Source: ANME-2 cluster archaeon (GTDB lineage: Archaea; Halobacteriota; Methanosarcinia; Methanosarcinales; Methanocomedenaceae). Taken from it: 64,000 nt of DNA. A program made the position numbers and the translations under genes. A model generated the notes under the pieces. That model saw nothing but the letters and a program-made list of their open reading frames with translations. It was not told the origin of the DNA and ran no database searches. The stretch is from NCBI GenBank assembly GCA_019429385.1, contig JAHYIS010000005.1, positions 43,192 to 107,191 of the forward strand, written 5' to 3'. Shown piece by piece: positions 52,027 through 59,786 of this stretch (within the stretch, counting starts at the first letter, position 1; each line of letters opens with the position of its first letter).

Positions 52027-52335
52027 TTAATATTTGCGCGACAAATATAAAAATATACTCAGTGCTATCAGTTCCAGAATATCAGGGATAAGAGATATAT
52101 TCACGATCCTGAATCCTGCTATGGAACCGGAATGAAGACTCCCTACCACAATGAATGGCAATACAAGCCAGGCATGTACAACATTCTTAAAGAACAACAA
52201 TACGGTGAACAATAAGAGACCAAGGGTAAAATCAGACCTGATGTTCTTATAAATATGATAAAAATTTTCCATTAAGAACAGAAGGATAATAATATTGCAG
52301 ACCGCTACTGCATAAACAATATTTACTGATACCAT
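52027..52335 (-). CDS. Small membrane protein, copy 2 (DUF7521-like)
   Basis: 102 residues with three to four hydrophobic segments (AVAVCNIIILLFLMENFY, LGLLLFTVLLFFKNVVHAWL, IVNISLIPDILELIALSIFLYL). It begins 12 nt after the stop of a winged-helix gene and shares a transcript with it. This wHTH plus short membrane protein pair is frequent in Halobacteria and methanogens, where it is labelled DUF7521; I infer the family from size and neighbour. It has AAGGAAGAG about 6 nt before ATG 52335. Confidence 0.75.
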   Translation of the reverse strand: MVSVNIVYAVAVCNIIILLFLMENFYHIYKNIRSDFTLGLLLFTVLLFFKNVVHAWLVLPFIVVGSLHSGSIAGFRIVNISLIPDILELIALSIFLYLSRKY

Positions 52336-52347
52336 TTTATCTCTTCC

Positions 52348-52651
52348 TTATTCGTTAGCATCCTTATTTATTATTGCTAATATTTTTCTAAATTCATCCT
52401 GGTTCTCTTCAAGCTTTGTTGATGGAAAATAGACCACTCCATATTTATCCCCCTCAGCAACGATGAGACTATTTTTTTTCAGCACTTCAAGGTGATGCTT
52501 AACAGTCTTATAATCCAGACCTAAAATTTCTGATAACTTATTTGCATTATACGGTCTTTCAATGAGTGCATCCAGTATCTTAGCTCTGCTATTGCCCCCC
52601 CGTGTACCCGCTATCAGATACCAAAGAATTTTTCTCAGGATGTACCCTCAT
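52348..52651 (-). CDS. Winged-helix (ArsR-type) regulator, start frame disturbed
   Basis: The frame ending at 52348 reads RKILWYLIAGTRGGNSRAKILDALIERPYNANKLSEIL-like sequence (key residues L-W-Y-L-x-A-G-T-R-G-G), a well-known archaeal wHTH start, and ends with LEENQDEFRKILAIINKDANE. In that frame a TGA stands only four codons before, with no ATG, GTG or TTG between. The likely start ATG 52651 (MRVH...) is one base out of frame, so a single inserted C (in CATCCTG) would explain it. A genuine non-standard start or a base error are the alternatives. Confidence 0.65.
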
Positions 52652-52761
52652 ACGATTGATTATATAAATAATACTTTTATAATTATAAAAAGTTTATTAT
52701 GATGCAAATATATTTTTAGTCATTCCAATAACATTTAATCAATACTCATGTTAATCGTCCA

Positions 52762-53001
52762 CTATAATCCCTTCATGGTATTCTCTACTTCTGTTCCCAA
52801 CTCTGTAAGAGAGAACGTATCATTGTTTTCTGCCACCAATCCTTTATCCAGAAGTTCATTAAGTATTTTGCTGGCAGACTGTGGCACCATACGAGCACGT
52901 TTTGCGATCAATTGTTTGTCCAGAGCACCATGATGCCCCAATATACCCAGTATCGTCCCGCGTTTATCATTGCCTGAAATAAAACCGATTAATTCTTCCA
53001 T
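52762..53001 (-). CDS. Small winged-helix transcription regulator
   Basis: 79 residues. ELIGFISGNDKRGTILGILGHHGALDKQLIAKRARMVPQSASKILNELLDKGLV is a typical MarR/ArsR-like wHTH of methanogens, with the wing at NDTFSLTELG (only key parts quoted: L-x-K-G-L-V). ATG 53001 follows TGGTGA. No partner gene is clear. It lies alone between the wHTH/membrane pair and the SRP RNA gene. Confidence 0.8.
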   Translation of the reverse strand: MEELIGFISGNDKRGTILGILGHHGALDKQLIAKRARMVPQSASKILNELLDKGLVAENNDTFSLTELGTEVENTMKGL

Positions 53002-53067
53002 ACTATCACCAGATGATATTTGTCTGCACTATGGATAAGTTTATTGTATACAGATGCTATAAGGAAA

Positions 53068-53387
53068 GCTGGCAGGCTAGCCCGGGTAGTTAGGCGTTAC
53101 CTGTAACCCGAAACCGCCGATATGCGGGGGGCGAAGCCAATGGAAGATGTTACCAATTATCTCTTCAACCCGCAGATATGACTGAGAAGCTCCGTCTTGT
53201 GGGGATGACGTTGACATGGAGGCTTTCCTGAAGGCATGTTTCCTCGTCTTAATTGAGAGTACCGGCCCAGGCCCGGAAGGGAGCAGGCTTATCTTAAACA
53301 ATCATCGCTCATGGGGTCGCGGGGTGGAGGATTGTTTGCGATCATTGGAGGATGGGCGGTGCATCGACCAAAGGCGTGCCTGTCACT
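53068..53387 (+). ncRNA. ffs: Signal recognition particle RNA (archaeal 7S RNA)
   Basis: About 320 nt. The 5' end TGGCAGGC pairs with GCCTGTCA (53378-53385) as helix 1 of archaeal SRP RNA. The Alu-type domain GTAACCCGAAACCGCCGAT (near 53103-53121) and the symmetrical-loop region of helix 8, with GCCCGGAAGGGAGCAGGC near 53270-53289, are the best signatures; GGAAG is the SRP54-binding tetraloop. tRNA-Ser follows directly, a linkage also seen in methanogens. Ends are approximate. Confidence 0.9.
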
Positions 53388-53449
53388 TGAATATTGAGTG
53401 AGAAGTTTTAAATATTGATGGTACCATGTAGATGCCGCCAGGAATTATT

Positions 53450-53534
53450 GACGAGATAGCCAAGCTTGGTATGGCGCAGGATTGCTAATCCTGTGGTCGT
53501 TCCGACCTCGGGGGTTCGAATCCCCCTCTCGTCG
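53450..53534 (+). tRNA. tRNA-Ser (anticodon GCT)
   Basis: 85 nt with a long variable arm. Acceptor GACGAGA pairs with TCTCGTC, discriminator G. Anticodon stem CAGGA/TCCTG encloses TTGCTAA, with GCT at 53484-53486. The variable arm GGTCGTTCCGACC forms its own stem, and the T arm is GGGGG-TTCGAAT-CCCCC. TATA-like TTTTAAATATT lies about 40 nt upstream. Confidence 0.96.
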
Positions 53535-53567
53535 CTTATTTACAGGAAAGGTGAATGTCAATCCCGG

Positions 53568-54491
53568 TCATTCTTTGACCAACCGTATGATATTACCTTT
53601 GCCCTTCTTTATTTTGATGACCTTTCCTTCCTCATTCATCTTCTTGATCAAAATGCTTATAGTGGATTTAGAAAGGCCGCTTTTACTCACAATTTCTGAC
53701 TGATATTCCTGTCCACCAGCCTTTACCAGGATATTTTCAATCATTTCCTCATCAGCTAAAATTTCTGGTTGAGGAGAATTGAATTGTGAAATCATGTACC
53801 TTTTAATGTCAAAAACCAGTGTATCTCTCCGGTTCCATAATACCACAAAAGAACCAACAATCAAAGCAACCAGTAACACTGATATAATTTCAAGACCCGC
53901 ACTTTTCCGTTCGAGTATCAGAGCAGGCTCTCCTGCTTTAAAGCTGCGTGATATTGTACCGTCCCATATCAATCCGTTCCCGTCACGTCTATCATAATCC
54001 GGGGACACGCTTGCGACCTTATACCCATCCGGGACCTTAATGGTCAGAACATTGTCGGTTGATAATATCATCCCTTCTGAAAAAACATCCCCGATAACAA
54101 TTTTATTGGAATCCATAATTGAAAAATTCGTCCACTCAAAACTAAAACGGATAATGCCAAAAGCACCTGAAATAGTATTTACCGTGCCGTATGAAACATT
54201 ATAATTTTCAGCATTCATTGAGCGGTCAGACGATACTTCTGCCAGATAGATAAAACCCTCTATCCTTTTACTGAACTCTCCAATATCAAACTGGTATTGT
54301 TCTGTAATTTCCCTGCTTTGAATGAACCCTTTCCATTCATCTATTTCATTCTGGTTGGCAAGAGGCAGATATTCCTCCATGGTCCATACAGCATTCCCAT
54401 TTTCAAGAATGTCTATGGTAATAACTGATTGGGCTGTAGCTGTCTGTATCAATACGAATAATAAAAACAGTAAAAGGACCACTTGTTTCAT
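53568..54491 (-). CDS. Membrane-anchored winged-helix regulator with extracellular domain
   Basis: 307 residues. Signal peptide 1-20 (VLLLFLLFVLIQTATAQ), an extracellular beta-rich domain (21-205), one membrane helix (ISVLLVALIVGSFVVLW, about 207-225), and a cytoplasmic wHTH (ENILVKAGGQEYQSEIVSKSGLSKSTISILIKKMNEEG, key residues of helix 3). This is the archaeal DUF7345/DUF7343-type plan, in which an outer sensor controls a DNA-binding domain held at the membrane. It lies directly downstream of tRNA-Ser and behind the surface repeat gene. Confidence 0.85.
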   Translation of the reverse strand: MKQVVLLLFLLFVLIQTATAQSVITIDILENGNAVWTMEEYLPLANQNEIDEWKGFIQSREITEQYQFDIGEFSKRIEGFIYLAEVSSDRSMNAENYNVSYGTVNTISGAFGIIRFSFEWTNFSIMDSNKIVIGDVFSEGMILSTDNVLTIKVPDGYKVASVSPDYDRRDGNGLIWDGTISRSFKAGEPALILERKSAGLEIISVLLVALIVGSFVVLWNRRDTLVFDIKRYMISQFNSPQPEILADEEMIENILVKAGGQEYQSEIVSKSGLSKSTISILIKKMNEEGKVIKIKKGKGNIIRLVKE

Positions 54492-54596
54492 CTATTCACT
54501 TCTAAACTGCAATAGATTTAACACTTGCTACTTGCCTATCAAGTGGTCCTTAGTCTCGAATTCCCCTCAGATTTCGTACTTTATCGTGATATTTGT

Positions 54597-56273
54597 TCAG
54601 TCGTTGTTCTTAGCCTTGCCGTTACCCTTATCATTGCCTCTTCCATTATTGTTTTTACTAATGGTCATGTTCGTCTCTATCTCAAAAGGATTAATACCTT
54701 CAGGGTTATTTTTTCCATTATTATATTGAGATTTAGATTTTGCATTCCTGGCAAGGTCTTTCTCCAATTCCTGCACGATTTTCTTGTTATATTTTGCATC
54801 TACCTGAGCCTGCTGCAACCCGGCAACATATTCTTCTTTGGATAGTATCCCGGATTTATAATCATCACGAAGAGCTGCACGAATGCTCTGACGTTTGTCA
54901 ATCTCATCATGCAGGAGATTCACTTTTTGGGCAAGATACTCATTACCTTTGTCACCCATATCGTGCATTTTTCGCTTTTCCATCCGTATCTTGACATCAG
55001 TAGCATGATTCCTGAGAGCATCATCGATGATATCAAAAATGTTGGGACCACCACTATATTCCCCGATCTCATAGACATTTACATACCATTTGAAAATGAC
55101 CTGGGAATCATCATAACTTCCCGTAACGATTATCTTATGTGATGACCAGAAGCTCTCATTGTCCCACGTATGGGTATATGAGTATGTAGTGCCACTTACG
55201 GTTCCCGTTACAGGTATTCCATCTACGGTCCACTTAGGATCGATAATTGGCACGGAAGTGGTTATCGAATATCTAATTGTCTCGGTAATGGTGTCATTAA
55301 CAAAAATATAGTCAACGATCTGCTCTGGTTCCCAATAGAGGATAATACCGTTTTCGGCCACTGTTTTAACCGTGACCTTCCATGAAATGATATCACTGCC
55401 ATTGGAATTGACGGCTTTGACACTCACAATTCTTGTCCCCGGAGTAATCCATGATATCTGGAAGTAATTGTGATTATTATTCTTGTCAACACCATCCACC
55501 GACCAGTTCCAGGTATCGATGCTCTGGTTTGCAGTGACTGTGAACTTGACAGTTTCATTTACATTTATCTTTATGTCCAGGTCAGCATCACCGGTCTTAT
55601 TGTTATACCAAGAAGTGATCTCAGGAGCTGAAATTATTACCGGTTCCTTCACGGTAACTTTCCATGTAATGGTATTACTGGTACCGTTGGAATTAGTGGC
55701 TTTGACACTCACATTTCGTACTCCGGGATTGCTCCACGAAGTGGAATAATTGTAATTGTTGTTATTCAGTACACTACCGTCGATGGACCAGTTCCAGGTA
55801 TCGATGCTCTGGTTAGCAGTAACACTGAATTTGATGGTCTCACTTGTATTAATCTCGATATCGAGGTCAGCATCATTGGTCTTATTATTAAACCATGAAG
55901 ATATCCCGGGACTATAGATGATTACCGGTTCCTCGACGGTAACCTTCCAGGTAATCGTACTACTCGTACCATTTGTATTATTTGTAGCATTTACACTTAC
56001 ATTAACTGTCCCAGGATTTACCCAGGATTTGCTAAAGTTGTCATAGTTATTATTTAAAACTTCAACATCATCAATGGACCAGTTCCAGATATCTATACTC
56101 TGGTTGACTGTAACATTAAAAGAGATAATTTCACTGGTATTGATTGTTATGTTCAGATCTTCATTGCCCGTCTTATCATTGTACCACGAAGTTATTTCAG
56201 GACTTGCAGCACTGGCTGGTAATACTACCATTGCTGTAAATATCATTAGACTAATAAATGACATGTATTTCAT
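54597..56273 (-). CDS. Secreted cell-surface protein with three PKD-like repeats
   Basis: About 558 residues from ATG 56273, which has GGGTGA 8 nt upstream. A signal peptide (SFISLMIFTAMVVLPASAA) precedes three repeats of about 95 residues, each opening with SPEITSWYN / SPGISSWFN / APEITSWYN and having SIDTWNWSID, NGT/NGTSNTITWKVTV near its end. A fourth, diverged unit (ILYWEPEQIVDYIF...) follows. Then come a charged helical tail (KRKMHDMGDKGNEYLAQK) and a low-complexity NNNGRGNDKGNGKAKNND end. Many N-x-S/T sites suggest glycosylation. PKD domains serve cell-surface adhesion. No membrane anchor is clear. Confidence 0.85.
   Translation of the reverse strand: MKYMSFISLMIFTAMVVLPASAASPEITSWYNDKTGNEDLNITINTSEIISFNVTVNQSIDIWNWSIDDVEVLNNNYDNFSKSWVNPGTVNVSVNATNNTNGTSSTITWKVTVEEPVIIYSPGISSWFNNKTNDADLDIEINTSETIKFSVTANQSIDTWNWSIDGSVLNNNNYNYSTSWSNPGVRNVSVKATNSNGTSNTITWKVTVKEPVIISAPEITSWYNNKTGDADLDIKINVNETVKFTVTANQSIDTWNWSVDGVDKNNNHNYFQISWITPGTRIVSVKAVNSNGSDIISWKVTVKTVAENGIILYWEPEQIVDYIFVNDTITETIRYSITTSVPIIDPKWTVDGIPVTGTVSGTTYSYTHTWDNESFWSSHKIIVTGSYDDSQVIFKWYVNVYEIGEYSGGPNIFDIIDDALRNHATDVKIRMEKRKMHDMGDKGNEYLAQKVNLLHDEIDKRQSIRAALRDDYKSGILSKEEYVAGLQQAQVDAKYNKKIVQELEKDLARNAKSKSQYNNGKNNPEGINPFEIETNMTISKNNNGRGNDKGNGKAKNND
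55370..56215 (-). repeat. Tandem repeat units inside the surface protein gene
   Basis: Three units of about 285 bp encode the PKD-like domains. The first two are close at the DNA level (such as TGGAAAGTTACCGTT-type ends before GAACCGGTAATC), showing recent duplication. Boundaries are approximate. Confidence 0.7.
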
Positions 56274-56568
56274 TTCATATTCACCCGATATTTTACATGT
56301 CATGGATAAATATATACATGCCGTGCGTTTAACCCGGTTTGTTTGAGTTTTTACAGTTTAAGACGGTTTTATATCAGTTTTAATAGTCCAATATTGTATT
56401 TAATTAAAATTCAGATATGTAATTGCATTTAAATTTGTATAAAATGTGAATATTCTGTATAATTACAAAATAGATTTGAAAAATTAAATGAATTTAGATT
56501 TAAGGTTTGAAGCATAACATTTCATTTTGAGGTTCAGTGTATGATATGACCAATCCAAAATATAATTC

Positions 56569-56832
56569 CTACCAGCAAACTACCCTGTCTGAATCAAATA
56601 TCAAATCCACAATTTCAATATAATCCAGCAGAACGATATCAGTCCTCATTCCCCTCGCCTCAATATCTGCCCTGGCCGCATATGTCGTTATACCTGGGTC
56701 CACCAGGTTATGGTCAAGTACTCCGTCATGTATCAATAGCACAGCAACGTCCCGGCTTTTGCCCTGCTCCCGTATGATATCAAAAGCAATGTTATCGCCA
56801 TGCTCTTTTATCACGTGTAAGATCCTTACCAA
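56569..56832 (-). CDS. DsrH/TusB-like small sulfur-relay protein
   Basis: 87 residues with the DsrEFH fold end-type: strand ILHVIKEHGD, LLIHDGVLDHN (the strand followed by D-G-V), and the final DIVLLDYIEIVDLIFDSDRVVCW. It matches TusB/DsrH in size, and ends in an aromatic residue like the family. TTG 56832 overlaps the stop of the previous gene. It is the last of ten genes on this strand, behind other DsrE-fold genes. A sulfur-carrying Cys is absent except C86, near the end. Confidence 0.75.
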   Translation of the reverse strand: MVRILHVIKEHGDNIAFDIIREQGKSRDVAVLLIHDGVLDHNLVDPGITTYAARADIEARGMRTDIVLLDYIEIVDLIFDSDRVVCW

Positions 56833-57170
56833 GGTATCACCACATCACAATCAGCAAGTATCCCGGCAATCTCATCCATCTGTGCCGAAAGGATGCCGTC
56901 CCTGAGTTGCACCCTGTAATGCGCAACAGCGTCACTTTGGGCCACCAGTCTCATTTTCATGATATTGAAGGCCTCAAATTCCTTTTCAACATCAAGGGCA
57001 CCTATCAATCCAGGACTTGTCATGCCTGCACTGAGCACACCCGGCCCAAGGAATAGTACCGTAACAGTATTATCCTTCAGGGTAGCACCCACGCACATCC
57101 TGAGCCCTTCCTTGTTCCGAACCGTATTAAAGGGGGTTTGCCTGATGACCACTGCAATATTCTTTTTCAT
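56826..57170 (-). CDS. DsrF/TusC-like small sulfur-relay protein
   Basis: About 114 residues from ATG 57170, with AGGTGG 6 nt upstream. The core IAVVIRQTPFNTVRNKEGLRMCVGATLKDNTVTVLFLGPGVLSAG has the DsrE-fold first strand, the helix with C28 and the FLG-x-G-V turn. It ends near GILADCDVVIPW. It is in the position of DsrF in a DsrEFH trio. It overlaps the DsrH-like gene by 7 nt. Confidence 0.75.
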   Translation of the reverse strand: MKKNIAVVIRQTPFNTVRNKEGLRMCVGATLKDNTVTVLFLGPGVLSAGMTSPGLIGALDVEKEFEAFNIMKMRLVAQSDAVAHYRVQLRDGILSAQMDEIAGILADCDVVIPW

Positions 57171-57179
57171 CTCAACCAC

Positions 57180-57488
57180 CTAAAAAGTAAGGAACCGGTC
57201 ACTATCATCGGTAAGTACTGCAAGGTCATACTGGCTGCCCCACAGCACACCTTCCACCCTCTCAAGTCCGCGCTGGGTGGCATTGTGGGCACACAAAGAC
57301 AATTCCACGCCATTATTCACAAGGTCCAGCAATGGCTGGTATAATATATTATACACGCCATCCGCCATCATGAAGATGCCCACGTCATGTCCGTGTTCCC
57401 GGGCGGCCCTGCTGAGCTGGATGACACTGCGGGTATTCTGGTGGGACGGGGGCGTTGTTAGCAGTATTCCCAGTTTCATAGTCATCAT
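57180..57488 (-). CDS. DsrE/TusD-like small sulfur-relay protein
   Basis: 102 residues. LGILLTTPPSHQNTRSVIQLSRAAREHGHDVGIFMMADGVYNI is the DsrE beginning, and LCAHNATQRG gives the conserved Cys (LCAHN) where DsrE/TusD carries its active-site persulfide. It ends with YDLAVLTDDSDRFLTF. ATG 57488, 57485 or 57479 could start it. It is next to the DsrF- and DsrH-like genes, so the three could form a hexamer like DsrEFH. Confidence 0.8.
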   Translation of the reverse strand: MMTMKLGILLTTPPSHQNTRSVIQLSRAAREHGHDVGIFMMADGVYNILYQPLLDLVNNGVELSLCAHNATQRGLERVEGVLWGSQYDLAVLTDDSDRFLTF

Positions 57489-57511
57489 ACTGCCAGATAT
57501 GCCTAAAAGAG

Positions 57512-57757
57512 TTATGCCTTTTCCACGAATATCAGGTATTCCCCGTCCTTCTGCTCAACTGCAAGGAGTTTGTTGCCGCTCTTCCGGGACCACTGGTCAA
57601 TGTTCTGCGGGGCTACGGGGTCATCGGCTATTACCTTGAGTATCTCACCCGGCTCGAGCGCATCAACCTGTTTCTTGGTGCGGACCAGGGGGTAGGGGCA
57701 GCATTCGCCCCTGACATCCAGTTCATAATCGGCTGCAATATCTGTCACTGCTTTCAC
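57512..57757 (-). CDS. tusA: TusA-family sulfur carrier
   Basis: 81 residues. YELDVRGECCPYPLVRTKKQVD contains the CPxP motif (C20-P-Y-P) with the sulfur-accepting Cys, followed by the L-x-x-x-x-K-x and GEILKVIADDP strands. TusA accepts sulfane sulfur from a desulfurase and passes it to DsrEFH. GTG 57757 or GTG 57748 (AGGTGA upstream) may start it. It is in the middle of the DsrE-type gene series, which supports a real relay. Confidence 0.9.
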   Translation of the reverse strand: MKAVTDIAADYELDVRGECCPYPLVRTKKQVDALEPGEILKVIADDPVAPQNIDQWSRKSGNKLLAVEQKDGEYLIFVEKA

Positions 57758-57781
57758 CTGTTCGCCTGTAGATACTTGATA

Positions 57782-58156
57782 CTATAATACCAGCGTAACA
57801 TCACTTTCCAGTATCCTGTCAGTCAGTTCACTGATACTTGTTTTCTTGATACCTGCAATTATCTCGCTATCTTTGATACCTCGCCTTGCAAGGTCCTGTT
57901 CCAGTACAAAGAAATCAAATAGTTCAAGGTTGTTCTTGATCTCATTCTCAAGAGGGGGGATGTTCTTTCCCCACCGTGCCACGTCACCGTATCCGGTCTG
58001 CTGGCCTGTGACCACTGCATGCACTGCACCGCTCACGAAGGTAATGCTGGCCTCGTTATCGGCTGCAGCCTGTGTGGCTGCCAGGGGTATGGCACCGAAC
58101 ACTTCCTCTTTGCCATATGGCGGCTGGGTTACGATTATATTCACTTTCTTGCTCAT
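57782..58156 (-). CDS. DsrE-like protein, member of the sulfur-relay operon
   Basis: About 124 residues from ATG 58156 (GGGGTGA 6 nt upstream). VNIIVTQPPYGKEEVFGAIPLAATQAAADNEASITFVSGAVHAV follows the DsrE-fold pattern of strand, helix, strand, with no Cys in the usual active place. It ends SDVTLVL. It is one of six DsrE-fold genes in the operon; members without Cys may be structural. Confidence 0.75.
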   Translation of the reverse strand: MSKKVNIIVTQPPYGKEEVFGAIPLAATQAAADNEASITFVSGAVHAVVTGQQTGYGDVARWGKNIPPLENEIKNNLELFDFFVLEQDLARRGIKDSEIIAGIKKTSISELTDRILESDVTLVL

Positions 58157-58161
58157 CTCTT

Positions 58162-58533
58162 TCACCCCAGTAATATGGTTTTATCTGATTCGGCGATCCA
58201 CTCTGCCAGGTCATAGAGCCCGCCAATGACCACGCCTTCGGTCTGGGTTTTGGTCACTCCACGGCTGTCCGTGCATTTAATGCAGGCAATGGCATCGGTC
58301 TTGGGATTTTTCAGTCCTTTCTTGAGCACGTCTGCAAATATCTTCTCCACGGACGGATATTCCTTTGGTACCTGTTCCCTGTTCCCGATAAGAGTGGAAT
58401 CCAGGTAGTTAAAGAAGTTCACGGTGATGCCTTTTTCCTTAGCGGCATGGGCAAGCCTTAATAACGTGAACGGTGCCTCATCGCCGTAAGGGCAGCGTAC
58501 GGATACGATGGTGAGTTGTTTTCCCTGTGTCAT
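58162..58533 (-). CDS. DsrE-like protein, cysteine-containing member of the relay
   Basis: 123 residues. Strand TIVSVRCPYGDEAPFTLLRLAHAAKEKGITVNFFNYLDST and ACIKCTDSRGV, with Cys residues C14, C84 and C87 (C-I-K-C). The C-x2-C pair in the DsrE active region makes it the best sulfur-binding member. AGGAGGT lies 7 nt before ATG 58533. It overlaps or adjoins the following DsrE-like gene. Confidence 0.8.
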   Translation of the reverse strand: MTQGKQLTIVSVRCPYGDEAPFTLLRLAHAAKEKGITVNFFNYLDSTLIGNREQVPKEYPSVEKIFADVLKKGLKNPKTDAIACIKCTDSRGVTKTQTEGVVIGGLYDLAEWIAESDKTILLG

Positions 58534-58545
58534 TTTTTTACCTCC

Positions 58546-58872
58546 TTAGAACCATGCGGTCCTGTCATAGTCATCAACGATGAAATCCAGTAGTGTCTCT
58601 ATCTCCTTGATCTCAACGCCATCAATAAGCTTGTCATAGATGCCCCGGGACAGTACGCTCTTGTCGTCAGCGAACACCCTGACACCTTTTTGCTGCAGGA
58701 TAGCGATATGCTGTCCGAATTCATGTTCCCGGGCCGCGGTGACACCATCCTCTATCAGGTAGAGGGAGACGTCCGCGCCTTTGTTCTTTGCCTCATTAGC
58801 TATATCTACCACCAGTTCTGGTGTTTCGGTGGTAAACGGGTCCTTTGTTAATACAAGCAACAATCTAGTCAT
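58546..58872 (-). CDS. DsrE-like protein, first DsrE-fold gene of the operon
   Basis: 108 residues: MTRLLLVLTKDPF, DVSLYLIEDGVTAARE (D-G-V turn), VRVFADDKSVLSRGI and the end DDYDRTAWF. No Cys is present. GAGGT lies 6 nt before ATG 58872. It follows the Cys-cluster protein gene by 91 nt, the largest gap in the operon, so a secondary promoter may lie there. Confidence 0.75.
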   Translation of the reverse strand: MTRLLLVLTKDPFTTETPELVVDIANEAKNKGADVSLYLIEDGVTAAREHEFGQHIAILQQKGVRVFADDKSVLSRGIYDKLIDGVEIKEIETLLDFIVDDYDRTAWF

Positions 58873-58963
58873 GTTTTTACCTCATGGAATATTTTCATTT
58901 GAAATCCTTATGGTATTTCTATTATCCACCGTCTGGATATATGTGTCATTAAAAGGGCAATAA

Positions 58964-59443
58964 TTACCCCAGCAATGCGTCAATATCCCTGTCCTCTTCC
59001 CTGAATTTCCGGCAAAGCTTCTGGTTCTCGTGCAGGTACAGGGTCGCATCCCGCTCCACCTGCCAGATGAAATCATCATCCAGTGTTGGGCCATTACCGT
59101 AACCAGGACATTCGTCTATGGGTTTCAAATGCAGTATCGGTTCATCGGCCTGCACTACTCCGGATATCTCGAACGGAAGCAGCCTGCAGACCAGGGGTTT
59201 GAATCCGTATATGGAACACTTGCAGTCATCATCCAGGAAGATGCAGCCGTTGTCGCCTTTTTTCAGGAACAACCTGACCTTATCTTCATCAAAGTCAGCG
59301 AATTCGCTCCAATCAAGTCCCCGACGCTGGGATATTTTCTTCACGTCAAAGATGGTCAATGGATTGCTTCGCCTGCAGCATGTAGCCCGGCAGTCTTTGT
59401 AGTCGCATTCCCACTGTTCCACGTTCTCTGATATCTTTATCAT
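58964..59443 (-). CDS. YkgJ-type cysteine-cluster protein
   Basis: 159 residues with the CxxCx(n)CC pattern: WECDYKDCRATCCRRS at the start, then CIFLDDDCKCSIYGFKPLVCRLLPFE in the middle (cysteines at the C-x7-C-x-C-x9-C spacing), and DECPGYG and KLCRKF near the end. This family (Pfam CxxCxxCC) is thought to bind zinc or an iron-sulfur cluster. AGGA lies before ATG 59443. It sits between the MoaD-like gene and the DsrE series, so it may take part in the same sulfur chemistry. Confidence 0.85.
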   Translation of the reverse strand: MIKISENVEQWECDYKDCRATCCRRSNPLTIFDVKKISQRRGLDWSEFADFDEDKVRLFLKKGDNGCIFLDDDCKCSIYGFKPLVCRLLPFEISGVVQADEPILHLKPIDECPGYGNGPTLDDDFIWQVERDATLYLHENQKLCRKFREEDRDIDALLG

Positions 59444-59451
59444 GATTTCCT

Positions 59452-59727
59452 TTACCCGCCACTTACTGCAGGCAGTATTGATACTTCGTCACTATCAGTG
59501 GCTGGAGTGTCCAGCCCGGACAGGTGCCTGATATCATCGCCGTTTACGTAGACGTTCACGAACCTGCGTACTTCACCGTTCTCAAATATCCTTTTCTCGA
59601 AATCAGCGCCAAACTTCTTTACCAGTTCGTCAAACACGGCTTTAATGGTCGTATCACCCAGTTCTACTGTGGTTTCCCGGGTGCCTGTGACACTGTTCAG
59701 TGCTGATGAGAATCGTACTTTTACCAT
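59452..59727 (-). CDS. MoaD/ThiS-like ubiquitin-fold sulfur carrier
   Basis: About 91 residues from ATG 59727, with GAGGTGA 8 nt upstream. The ubiquitin fold [23 protein letters not shown], the strand [14 protein letters not shown] and the di-glycine tail LPAVSGG fit MoaD/SAMP proteins, whose C-terminal Gly is turned into a thiocarboxylate. No E1-like MoeB is near. It is followed by the Cys-cluster protein and preceded by threonine synthase. Confidence 0.88.
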   Translation of the reverse strand: MVKVRFSSALNSVTGTRETTVELGDTTIKAVFDELVKKFGADFEKRIFENGEVRRFVNVYVNGDDIRHLSGLDTPATDSDEVSILPAVSGG

Positions 59728-59786
59728 TGTTCTTTTCACCTCTATTGTTACAGATTATTGTATTCGATACATCCTGACCCTATTGA

